Source: Bacteroidia bacterium
GTDB lineage: Bacteria; Bacteroidota; Bacteroidia; Flavobacteriales; Flavobacteriaceae
Assembly (NCBI GenBank): GCA_030431085.1
Contig: JAUIJW010000035.1
Location: 1-14,304 of the forward strand
Length of the DNA stretch: 14,304 bases
Reading direction: 5' to 3'
The position numbers were made by a program, and so were the translations under genes. The notes below the pieces were generated by a model, which was not told where the DNA came from, made no database searches, and saw only the letters and a program-made list of their open reading frames with translations. Numbering within the stretch: position 1 is the stretch's first letter; each line of letters opens with the position of its first letter. Shown one piece after another: positions 7,102 through 13,759 of this stretch.

Positions 7102-7471
7102 GTCATTTCGACTAGAGTAAAACGTAATGGAGAAATCTTAAGATTATGAACTCATTTCAAGTATACGTTCTAACTAATAAGCAAAATCAACCATCTATAT
7201 AGGTGTAACTAATGATTTAATTAAAAGGCTAAGTGAGCATGAAGAAGGAAGAGGGTCATTATTTACTAAAAGGTACCATATTAAATATTTGATCTACGTT
7301 GAGGTTTGTGAAACACCAGATTTGGCAATTGCTAGAGAAAAGCAATTAAAAAAGTGGAGTAGAGTTAAGAAAGAGAGGTTAATTAATACACATAACTCCA
7401 ATTGGGATTTTTTATCTTTAGAAGATGTTTTGTAGCCTATTATTAGATCTCTTGACAATGTTTGAGAAGAC
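7102..7471 (+). mobile_element. Head-tail element 6 carrying a GIY-YIG nuclease gene
   Basis: Head 7102-7138 (GTCATTTCGACTAGAG...GGAGAAATCT) and tail 7445-7471 (AGATCTCTTGAC...TTTGAGAAGAC, partly decayed) tightly bracket a GIY-YIG reading frame at 7146-7435. Only 7 nt lie between head and start codon and 9 nt between stop codon and tail. Other copies of the same head and tail enclose short or non-coding interiors. The simplest reading is a nuclease-bearing master element with non-autonomous derivatives. Mobility is inferred; target-site duplications were not identified. Confidence 0.5.
7146..7435 (+). pseudogene. GIY-YIG endonuclease family gene, one-base frameshift
   Basis: The first frame reads MNSFQVYVLTNKQNQ from ATG 7146 and then hits TAG at 7200. 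The continuation lies in the -1-deleted frame from 7193: IYIGVTNDLIKRLSEH, then RGSLFTKRYHIKYLIY, then AIAREKQLKKW, ending WDFLSLEDVL with TAG 7433-7435. Adding one base near 7190 restores about 96 aa, the usual size of small single-domain GIY-YIG (UPF0213/YhbQ-like) proteins. The reconstructed protein has the paired motifs VYVL and YIG, Arg28 in IKRL and Glu65 in REKQLK, matching the expected catalytic Tyr/Arg/Glu set. So the loss looks recent, or is a sequencing error. Such proteins are DNA endonuclease-like; here the gene may have acted on the flanking palindromic repeats, which is inference. Confidence 0.85.
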
Positions 7472-7500
7472 TTTACATTTCGTAATGAATGACAATTACA

Positions 7501-7766
7501 GCCATTTCGACTGGAGCACAGTGTAACGGAGAAATCTTTATAAAACAAAATATAAAAATAATTATGATACCCTGTTGTATGTCAGAATTAAGAACTTGCG
7601 TTCCTTGTAAAGAATAAGAGCAGGAAGAATTAAAGAAATCTGTTACGCAGTAAATTCCTCATACAGCAAAAGACTTTTTGTTACTTTTTGAGTCTGTAAA
7701 AAGTTAAATTAAATACCAATAGTTGGTAATTCTTTTTTTAGGTCTCTCGACTCTACTCGAGATGAC
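7501..7766 (+). repeat. REPIN-like head-tail element 7 with structured core (copy B)
   Basis: Head 7501-7537 (GCCATTTCGACTGGAG...GGAGAAATCT) and tail 7740-7766 (AGGTCTCTCGAC...CTCGAGATGAC) enclose the second copy of the core seen at 4851-5031. Both copies share the identical block AAAAAGTTAAATTAAATAC and the hairpin CTTTTTG-AGTCTG-TAAAAAG (7684-7703). Copy B is shorter than A, mainly because A has extra bases around 4885-4898. No reading frame survives in either copy. Confidence 0.75.
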
Positions 7767-7785
7767 AACAAAGTATGGACATTAG

Positions 7786-7878
7786 GTCATTTCGACTGAA
7801 GTGAAGCGTAATGGAGAAATCTATATATTAGTAGGATAGATGTAGGTCATTAGATCTATCAAATTCGTTCGAGATAAC
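7786..7878 (+). repeat. REPIN-like head-tail element 8 (short)
   Basis: Head 7786-7822 (GTCATTTCGACTGAAGTGAA...GGAGAAATCT) and tail 7852-7878 (AGATCTATC...TTCGAGATAAC) are separated by 29 nt. It is the counterpart of the element at 5100-5191 in the duplicated composite block and ends 42 nt before the aminotransferase start codon. Confidence 0.75.
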
Positions 7879-7920
7879 ATAGAATTTCATTTAAAATAAT
7901 AATAGAAATAAATTTTAGTA

Positions 7921-9036
7921 ATGAACAACAAAATTTGGTTATCGTCCCCACATTTAACTGGAGAAGAGCAGAAGTATGTTAAAGAAGCCTTTGAAACCAA
8001 TTGGGTAGCACCATTAGGCCCAAATGTAAATGGTTTAGAACAAGACCTCTCCACGTATAACAAAATAACAGCTTGCTCTGCTTTAAGTTCAGGAACCGCC
8101 GCGATACATTTGGCCTTAATTAATTTAGGCATTACACGTGGTGATGAGGTTTTGGTTTCAAGCTTTACTTTTTCGGCTACAGTTAACCCTATTTGTTATC
8201 AAGGTGCAACACCAATATTTGTCGACTCTGAGTTAGATACTTGGAATATGTGTCCTCAATTATTAGAAGAAGCCATTGAAGATAGAATTAAAAAAGGTAA
8301 AAAGCCTAAGGCTATCTTACTGGTACACCTATACGGCATGCCATCTAAAATGGATGAAATAATTAACATAGCCAATCAGTATCAAATTCCTGTTATTGAA
8401 GATGCAGCAGAAGCTTTAGGGGCAACCTACAAAGGCAAAGCTATGGGGACTTTTGGGGTTATGGGTGTGTTTTCTTTTAATGGTAATAAGATTATTACCA
8501 CATCTGGTGGTGGAGCTTTGGTGTCTCATGATAAAAATTATTGTGATAATGCTATTTTCTTAGCCACACAAGCTAGAGATCAAGCTCCTCATTACCAACA
8601 TAGCCATATTGGTTATAACTACCGCATGAGTAATATTGTGGCTGGCATAGGTCGCGGACAAATGGAAGTGTTAAATGATAGGGTAGAAGCACGTAGAAAT
8701 AATTATACTTATTATAGAGATGCTCTTGCATCAATTGATAATATCACTTTCGTGGAAGAACCAACAGGTTTTTATAGTAATAGATGGCTTACAACCATAC
8801 TTACTGATAGTTTTGATACTAGAGAGAAAATTAGATTGGCTTTAGAAGCAGATCATATAGAATCTCGTCCGCTTTGGAAACCGATGCATCTGCAGCCTAT
8901 TTTTAAACAATATCCTTCTTACACCAATGGTACCTCAGAAATGCTATTTAAAAAAGGGCTGTGCTTACCTAGCGGTTCTAACTTAACTACAGTAGATCTT
9001 GAAAGAGTAATTTCGGGGATTAAAAATGTAATTTAG
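7921..9036 (+). CDS. pglE: DegT/DnrJ/EryC1/StrS aminotransferase (PglE-like)
   Basis: 371-aa PLP-dependent nucleotide-sugar aminotransferase of fold type I, predicted to add an amino group from glutamate to a UDP-4-keto-6-deoxy-HexNAc in the cytoplasm. It starts IWLSSPHLTGEEQKYV, typical of the PglE/LegC side of the family. SSGTAA (56-61) binds the PLP phosphate, PVIEDAAEALGA (157-168) supplies Asp161 for the ring nitrogen, and Lys190 in FSFNGNKIITTSGGG is the Schiff-base lysine. YRMSN (234-238) is the conserved substrate-site segment. Length is normal. It is the last gene of the + strand glycan locus and ends before a strong terminator. With PglC- and PglD-like genes nearby, a UDP-diacetamido-trideoxyhexose pathway is likely; the required 4,6-dehydratase is not in the window. 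Perosamine- or legionaminate-type substrates remain possible. Confidence 0.88.
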   Translation: MNNKIWLSSPHLTGEEQKYVKEAFETNWVAPLGPNVNGLEQDLSTYNKITACSALSSGTAAIHLALINLGITRGDEVLVSSFTFSATVNPICYQGATPIFVDSELDTWNMCPQLLEEAIEDRIKKGKKPKAILLVHLYGMPSKMDEIINIANQYQIPVIEDAAEALGATYKGKAMGTFGVMGVFSFNGNKIITTSGGGALVSHDKNYCDNAIFLATQARDQAPHYQHSHIGYNYRMSNIVAGIGRGQMEVLNDRVEARRNNYTYYRDALASIDNITFVEEPTGFYSNRWLTTILTDSFDTREKIRLALEADHIESRPLWKPMHLQPIFKQYPSYTNGTSEMLFKKGLCLPSGSNLTTVDLERVISGIKNVI

Positions 9037-9100
9037 CGAAGATAATGATATGTAATATTGCTTTAGGACCAGCCATAAAAATAATAATGAAATATATTTA

Positions 9101-9138
9101 GTAATAAAAAACCAGCCATTTGGCTGGTTTTTTATTAC
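9101..9138. terminator. Bidirectional intrinsic terminator
   Basis: A perfect 17-bp stem runs from GTAATAAAAAACCAGCC (9101-9117) through loop ATTT to GGCTGGTTTTTTATTAC (9122-9138). A-tract and T-tract flank the GC core, so it can act in both directions. It would stop the + strand glycan locus (stop at 9036) and the - strand gcvT (stop at 9165). Confidence 0.93.
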
Positions 9139-9164
9139 TTTAAGTAAGGTTTTTATAAAATAAA

Positions 9165-10247
9165 TTACCCTTTGTAAAAGGGAAGTTTTACAATCGTGGC
9201 AGGAATAGCTTTTTTACGCACTTGAACAAAAATTTCTGTTCCAGACTTACTTGTAGTTTTAGGTACATAGCCCATACCAATGCCTTTTTTAAGGCTCGGA
9301 CTCATTGTGCCGGAAGTTACCTGGCCGATTTTAGCACCTTGTGCATCCACAATGTCATAACCCTGGCGAGGAATACCTTTTCCTGTAAGCTCAAAAGCTA
9401 CTAATTTTTTTTGTACACCCCCTTCTTTTTGTTGTTTTAGGGCTTCATGATTTACAAATTCTTTATTGAATTTGGTAATCCAACCTAATCCAGCTTCTAT
9501 AGGCGAGGTAGTATCATCAATATCATTTCCGTAAAGGCAATAACCCATTTCTAACCTTAGCGTGTCTCTAGCAGCCAATCCAATTGGCTTAATACCATAA
9601 GGTTTACCAGCTTCAAAAACCTTTTGCCAAACTTGTTCTACTTCTTCATTTTTACAGTAAATTTCAAATCCACCACTACCGGTATAACCTGTAGCCGAGA
9701 TAATAACATGGTCAATGCCAGCAAAATCGGCTACTTTGAACTTGTAAAAAGGAATACTACTTAAGTCAACAGAAGTTAAACTTTGCATGGCATCTATGGC
9801 TTTAGGACCTTGAATAGCTAATAAGGAGTAAGCCTCAGAAATGTTACGCATTTCGGCACTATAACTATTATGATCAGAAATCCAATGCCAATCTTTTTCT
9901 ATATTCGATGCATTAACAACCAGTAGGTAGGTTTGTTCTTTTACACGATAAACGATTAAATCATCTACAATACCACCATCGGCATTAGGCATACAACTGT
10001 ATTGAGCGTCACCAACATTTAACTTTGAAGCATCGTTTGAAGTAACTCTTTGAATTAAAGCCAAGGCATGTTCACCTTCAATTAAAAATTCTCCCATATG
10101 TGATACATCGAATACACCTACACCTTCTCTTACGGTTTGATGTTCAATATTAACACCTTCATATTGAACAGGCATATTATAACCTGCAAAAGGCACCATT
10201 TTGGCCCCAAGTTTTTCATGGATATGAGATAATGCTGTATTTTTCAT
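9165..10247 (-). CDS. gcvT: Glycine cleavage system T protein (aminomethyltransferase)
   Basis: 360-aa tetrahydrofolate-dependent aminomethyltransferase of the glycine cleavage complex. It takes the aminomethyl group from lipoyl-GcvH and releases ammonia plus methylene-THF. N-terminal features are KMVPFAGYNMPVQY (16-29), GVFDVSHMGE (44-53) and DDLIVYR (95-101) with the catalytic Asp96, followed by LLVVNASN (108-115). GYTGSGGFEIY sits in the folate-binding half, and the C-terminal barrel has GQVTSGTMSPSLKKGIGMGY. Length equals the bacterial norm. gcvH and gcvP are not adjacent, which is common in Bacteroidota. A -7-like box lies 16 nt upstream of the ATG, so it can be transcribed separately from the upstream peptidase gene (109-nt gap). 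It ends in the shared terminator. Confidence 0.97.
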   Translation of the reverse strand: MKNTALSHIHEKLGAKMVPFAGYNMPVQYEGVNIEHQTVREGVGVFDVSHMGEFLIEGEHALALIQRVTSNDASKLNVGDAQYSCMPNADGGIVDDLIVYRVKEQTYLLVVNASNIEKDWHWISDHNSYSAEMRNISEAYSLLAIQGPKAIDAMQSLTSVDLSSIPFYKFKVADFAGIDHVIISATGYTGSGGFEIYCKNEEVEQVWQKVFEAGKPYGIKPIGLAARDTLRLEMGYCLYGNDIDDTTSPIEAGLGWITKFNKEFVNHEALKQQKEGGVQKKLVAFELTGKGIPRQGYDIVDAQGAKIGQVTSGTMSPSLKKGIGMGYVPKTTSKSGTEIFVQVRKKAIPATIVKLPFYKG

Positions 10248-10263
10248 AAATGCTATTTTAATG

Positions 10264-10271
10264 CAAATTTA
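10264..10271 (-). promoter_or_regulatory. gcvT: Bacteroidota-type -7 box before gcvT
   Basis: Read on the - strand the sequence is TAAATTTG, a full match to the Bacteroidota -7 consensus TAnnTTTG, located 16 nt before the gcvT start codon. This would give a very short leader. No clear TTTG-type -33 box lies at the expected spacing; the nearest is CTTTTC. The call is therefore tentative. Confidence 0.4.
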
Positions 10272-10356
10272 ATGATATGATTTTGAAAAGTAAGTTCAGT
10301 AAACGTATTTATTGTTAAACATTCTATTTGTTTCTCAAGCATATTCCTTTCAACGA

Positions 10357-11988
10357 TTAAAGCTTTTTACTATTGATATAATAGTTTTGATCTACTACAA
10401 GAGTTGGTAAGGTTTTTTGAGTACCAAATTCTTGCCATTGTTCATTTACAATGAGTCGTTTAGGTTTGTTATTTACTAACACCATTACCGGAATTTCAAA
10501 ACCTTTAACAACATTATTAAATCTGTATTTAATTGTTTTATCATTTATTTTATACTCTAGTACCGGAATTTTTACTGTACGAAGATATTGGTCGAAAAAC
10601 TTACTTAAATCCAATCCTGCTCCTTCACTCATATAGTTTTCAATTTGAGCTGTAGTAACTGTTTGATGATAAAACTCTTTATTCATTCCTCTTAAAATTT
10701 TACGAAATTGATCGTCGTTATTGATAATCTGCCTATAGGTATGAATCATATTAGCACCTTTGTTATACATATCACCGGAACCTGAATGATTTACGTTGTA
10801 ATGACCTATGATAGGGCGATCATTTCTAATGGTTGCTCTTTTGCCAATGGTATATTCATTACCTGCTTGTTTACCAAAATGATAGTCTAAATATAAAGAT
10901 TCACTATAGGCTGTAAACCCTTCATGAATCCACATGTCGGCAGCATCCTTATTGGTAATACTATTGGCAAACCACTCGTGACCCGCTTCGTGGATAATGA
11001 TAAAATCAAACTTTAATCCCCAACCTGTATCACTTAAGTCTCTACCTCTATAACCATTCATATACTGATTGCCATAAGTTACAGAGCTTTGGTGCTCCAT
11101 ACCCAAGTATGGTACTTCAACTAACTTAAAACCATCTCTATAAAACGGATAAGGGCCAAACCAATGCTCAAACGCCTCCAGCATTTTAGGAACTTGCTTA
11201 AATTGTTCTTTAGCCTTTTGTAAATTGACAGCTAATGGATAGTAAGTACACTTTAAATCGCCTAAAGCGCCTTTGTATATTTCGCCAAATTCTGCGTAAT
11301 CGCCAATATTGATATTAACACCATAATTGTTAATCGGGTTAACCACTTGCCAATGAAATGTTTTTGTGCCATCCTTATGCGCTGTTGTTTTTATCAACTG
11401 ACCATTAGATACATCCATTAATCCCTTTGGCGCTGTAATCATCATATCGATGCCTTCATCTGGTTCGTCATACATATGGTCTTTGCATGGCCACCAAATA
11501 CTGGCTCCAATACCTTGGTTGGAGGTGGCAATAAAATGTTTACCATTTGGATCTTTTGCCCAAGTAAATCCACCATCCCAAGGTGGTCTAATAGCTTCTT
11601 TTGGTGTTCCTTCATAAAAAATGGTAATAGTCTCTATTTGAGCTTTTTTTTGTGGTAAACTTAAAGTGATAAAATAAGCGTAGCCATCTTTTTCAAAATT
11701 AAGATTTTCACCATTTTGAGTAATTTTAGTAATACGTAACGGATCTTGTAAATCAATTTGCATGACTTGATTAGGTTCAAGCACTTTATATTTAATGGTG
11801 TTAGAACCTTGTATAAACTTTTTGTCGGCATTAACTTTTACAGCTAAGCTATAGTGTTGTAAATCCCACCATTGTCTCTCTTTGGTGATACTGCCTCTCA
11901 AGGTGTCTTGATGGGTAAATTGTTGTGCATAAAGATGAGTTTGGCTAAACACAACCAGAAAAACAATAAAAGTAGCAAGGTGTCTCAT
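10357..11988 (-). CDS. Secreted M1-family metallopeptidase
   Basis: 543-aa zinc aminopeptidase-like protein. Residues 1-21 form a Sec signal peptide (hydrophobic FIVFLVVF, cleavage near YAQ-Q), so it acts in the periplasm or outside. An N-terminal beta-domain (about 40-230) precedes the catalytic domain. That domain has GMEHQSSV (296-303, counterpart of the GxMEN substrate motif), HEAGHEWF (333-340) with zinc ligands His333/His337, and the third ligand Glu356 in WIHEGFTAYSE. Tyr408 in DMYNKGANM fits the transition-state tyrosine. The C-terminal ARM-like domain of long M1 enzymes is absent, as usual for short Bacteroidota homologues. There is no type IX sorting domain at the C-terminus (ends ...YYINSKKL), so it is probably periplasmic. 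It is probably a peptide-scavenging enzyme. It lies divergent from the Omp85 gene. Confidence 0.93.
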   Translation of the reverse strand: MRHLATFIVFLVVFSQTHLYAQQFTHQDTLRGSITKERQWWDLQHYSLAVKVNADKKFIQGSNTIKYKVLEPNQVMQIDLQDPLRITKITQNGENLNFEKDGYAYFITLSLPQKKAQIETITIFYEGTPKEAIRPPWDGGFTWAKDPNGKHFIATSNQGIGASIWWPCKDHMYDEPDEGIDMMITAPKGLMDVSNGQLIKTTAHKDGTKTFHWQVVNPINNYGVNINIGDYAEFGEIYKGALGDLKCTYYPLAVNLQKAKEQFKQVPKMLEAFEHWFGPYPFYRDGFKLVEVPYLGMEHQSSVTYGNQYMNGYRGRDLSDTGWGLKFDFIIIHEAGHEWFANSITNKDAADMWIHEGFTAYSESLYLDYHFGKQAGNEYTIGKRATIRNDRPIIGHYNVNHSGSGDMYNKGANMIHTYRQIINNDDQFRKILRGMNKEFYHQTVTTAQIENYMSEGAGLDLSKFFDQYLRTVKIPVLEYKINDKTIKYRFNNVVKGFEIPVMVLVNNKPKRLIVNEQWQEFGTQKTLPTLVVDQNYYINSKKL

Positions 11989-12027
11989 AAATATATTTTT
12001 TATAAAAGTACTAAGATTATAATGAAT

Positions 12028-12037
12028 AGGAGGTGAT
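12028..12037 (+). other. Perfect anti-SD complement in divergent intergenic region
   Basis: AGGAGGTGAT matches ten bases of the complement of the 16S rRNA 3' end. It lies 46 nt before the start at 12084, too far to serve it. The only nearby start codon overlaps it (ATG 12036) and opens a 3-codon frame ending TAA. It may be chance, a leader mini-ORF signal or another kind of site. The surrounding 95-nt gap has only a near-match -7 box (TAACTTTTG, 12045-12053). Confidence 0.3.
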
Positions 12038-12083
12038 GAATTTTTAACTTTTGCTTATTTTTAACATCAGTTGATTATCTCTT

Positions 12084-13202
12084 ATGAATAAAGTATTATT
12101 TTTTGTGTTATGGATAGGTTTATTACCGGTATTCACCTTTGCTCAAAAACAATCAATCCAAGACAAACATCCCGATAAGGACAAAAAAATTAAGCTTATA
12201 GGTATACCAACCTTAACTTATAATAATAGTTTTGGAGCTATTTTTGGAGCGATGGGGTCTGCTTTTTATAAATTGAGTGCTAATGATACTTTATCTCCGT
12301 TGTCAAAATCTATGCTTATCGGTAATTATTCTACCAACCACACTTGGTTTTTGGTACAGCCTAACCGATTTTATTTTAAAGACAACATTTATAGGGGTAA
12401 GGTAGTTAGCGGACTCGGTTCTGTAAATTTTCAGACTTATATAGAATGGGGTGATTTATTTCCACATTTGCCTAATGGCATTTTACCCATTCCAGACCAT
12501 CAGGGAACTTTTATAGATTATAACAATAAATTTCAATTTATTTTTTTAGAGTTTTTAGGTAGAGTTTATAACCAATTATATATTGGAGGTAGGGTATTAT
12601 TTTCGCATGCTTATACCACTTTTGATACCAAATTAAAAGAAGATGAAGAGGTTAGCCAGTTTGGATTTGGATTATCCTCGGAATACGACACAAGAGATGA
12701 TCAATTTTTACCCACCAAAGGTTGGAACTCTCGTTTAAGTACCAATTCTTTCTTGAAAAGTTTGGGAAGCACAAACAGTTACACCAATATCAATTTTGAA
12801 TATAACAAATACTTTAATTTAGAAAATACCGATGTGATTTTATTAAGAGGTTATGCTCAAATAGCGGCTGGCGATGTGCCTTTTTCTGGACAAAATGTGG
12901 TGGGTAGAGATGATTTAAGAGGATATTCTAATGGTAAGTATAGAGCCAACCAAGTTTACGATATCCAAACAGAATACAGGCATTGGTTTGCTAAAAGGTG
13001 GGGTTTTGTGGCGTTTACCGGGGTTGCTACTGCCATTAATACGGCAAGTGATTTAAGTGTAGATAACTTGTTGCCCGCTATTGGAGGTGGCATTCGATTT
13101 AAAGCTATACCTAAAGCTAAAATTAATATCGGTATTGATGCTGCCATTGGTAAAGATGATTGGGGCGTGTATTTTAGAATTGGTGAAGCCTTTACAAGAT
13201 AG
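12084..13202 (+). CDS. BamA/TamA (Omp85) family outer membrane beta-barrel protein
   Basis: 372-aa outer membrane protein with a Sec signal peptide (1-20, VFTFA-Q cleavage). It is composed almost entirely of an Omp85-type barrel with no POTRA domains ahead of it. The diagnostic YDTRDDQFLPTKGW (201-214) marks the start of the conserved barrel half, and LRGYSNGKYR (278-287) is the loop-6 RGY motif that sits inside the barrel in BamA/TamA/FhaC. Alternating hydrophobic beta strands continue to the C-terminus, which ends GEAFTR, with Phe three residues from the end rather than terminal. Function is unknown: barrel-only relatives occur in Bacteroidota and the PlpD/patatin-fused group. It might move lipids or peptides. 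The gene is divergent from the peptidase and converges with 2 nt on the lipoprotein gene. Confidence 0.88.
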   Translation: MNKVLFFVLWIGLLPVFTFAQKQSIQDKHPDKDKKIKLIGIPTLTYNNSFGAIFGAMGSAFYKLSANDTLSPLSKSMLIGNYSTNHTWFLVQPNRFYFKDNIYRGKVVSGLGSVNFQTYIEWGDLFPHLPNGILPIPDHQGTFIDYNNKFQFIFLEFLGRVYNQLYIGGRVLFSHAYTTFDTKLKEDEEVSQFGFGLSSEYDTRDDQFLPTKGWNSRLSTNSFLKSLGSTNSYTNINFEYNKYFNLENTDVILLRGYAQIAAGDVPFSGQNVVGRDDLRGYSNGKYRANQVYDIQTEYRHWFAKRWGFVAFTGVATAINTASDLSVDNLLPAIGGGIRFKAIPKAKINIGIDAAIGKDDWGVYFRIGEAFTR

Positions 13203-13204
13203 GT

Positions 13205-13744
13205 TTAAATACCCAGAATTTTAGCATCTACAAAAAAGTTTGATTGTACATTGATTTGATGATCTTTGGTGATTACTTCATCTGTTACGGTTTCTAACCG
13301 TAATTTAAAGTAATCTTTTTTAAGATACTTTTTGAGGTCTTCATCTGAGGTTTCAAGTGTAATTCTTTTACTGGAATCAGATGGAATATTCTCTTTCCAA
13401 GCTATTTTAACTTCCGGTTCATTGTCGGCTGAAATATAAATGTCAATAGCATTCAAAAAATTAAAGTGACCGTTATCTGGAGAAGTAATTTCTAAAACCA
13501 TCGAAGTCAACTCAATATATTCGATCAAATCTTTATGGGTATTGTTGTTTTCGAAAGTTGATTCAGAATTTGAGCTAATTTCTGGGGTAAAAATATTAAA
13601 TGGTAAATCAATTACGGTAGATGATTTTATGGTTACACTTTCATTGTATTCAATATTAAAGTGCGTTAATTCATCAATTTCATTACAAGCAAAGACCAGA
13701 AATAACAATACGAGTGGTATTGATTGTCTTAAGTTTTTTATCAT
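13205..13744 (-). CDS. Putative lipoprotein of unknown function
   Basis: 179-aa protein I do not recognise. The N-terminus has two positive charges, a hydrophobic run (IPLVLLFLVF) and Cys20 in LVFAC, which reads as a signal peptidase II lipobox. Asn-Glu follow the cysteine, so there is no Asp+2 signal. The mature part has no repeats or cysteines and is rich in beta-prone and acidic residues (for example ITLETSDEDLKKYLKKDYFK), suggesting a small beta-sandwich-like domain. Its start lies 15 nt downstream of the acyl-CoA reductase stop on the same strand, so both are probably cotranscribed. It ends 2 nt from the convergent Omp85 gene, leaving no room for a separate terminator. Confidence 0.8.
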   Translation of the reverse strand: MIKNLRQSIPLVLLFLVFACNEIDELTHFNIEYNESVTIKSSTVIDLPFNIFTPEISSNSESTFENNNTHKDLIEYIELTSMVLEITSPDNGHFNFLNAIDIYISADNEPEVKIAWKENIPSDSSKRITLETSDEDLKKYLKKDYFKLRLETVTDEVITKDHQINVQSNFFVDAKILGI

Positions 13745-13759
13745 TGTTTTATGAATATA

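Larger units (their letters stand above)
6402..7920 (+). other. 1,519-nt repeat-filled gap with one broken nuclease gene
   Basis: This gap between the epimerase and aminotransferase genes is tiled by five head-tail elements at 6414-6521, 6576-7083, 7102-7471, 7501-7766 and 7786-7878, separated by only about 18-54 nt. The only coding remnant is the GIY-YIG pseudogene inside the third. An apparent reading frame at 6622-6807 runs across hairpins and shows no family features. The last 42 nt before the aminotransferase start are AT-rich with no clear promoter. Confidence 0.75.

Noticed and set aside
7294..7548. 84-codon frame on the - strand
   Set aside because: It is antisense to the GIY-YIG remnant and runs through the repeat tail and next head; no family features.
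3853..7878. CRISPR array
   Set aside because: Repeats are not uniform in length or spacing, come as inverted head/tail pairs with variable interiors, and no cas genes are visible.
6402..7920. Insertion sequence with DDE or Y1/RAYT transposase
   Set aside because: No transposase-like frame (DDE, HUH) can be read on either strand; the only enzyme remnant is GIY-YIG.
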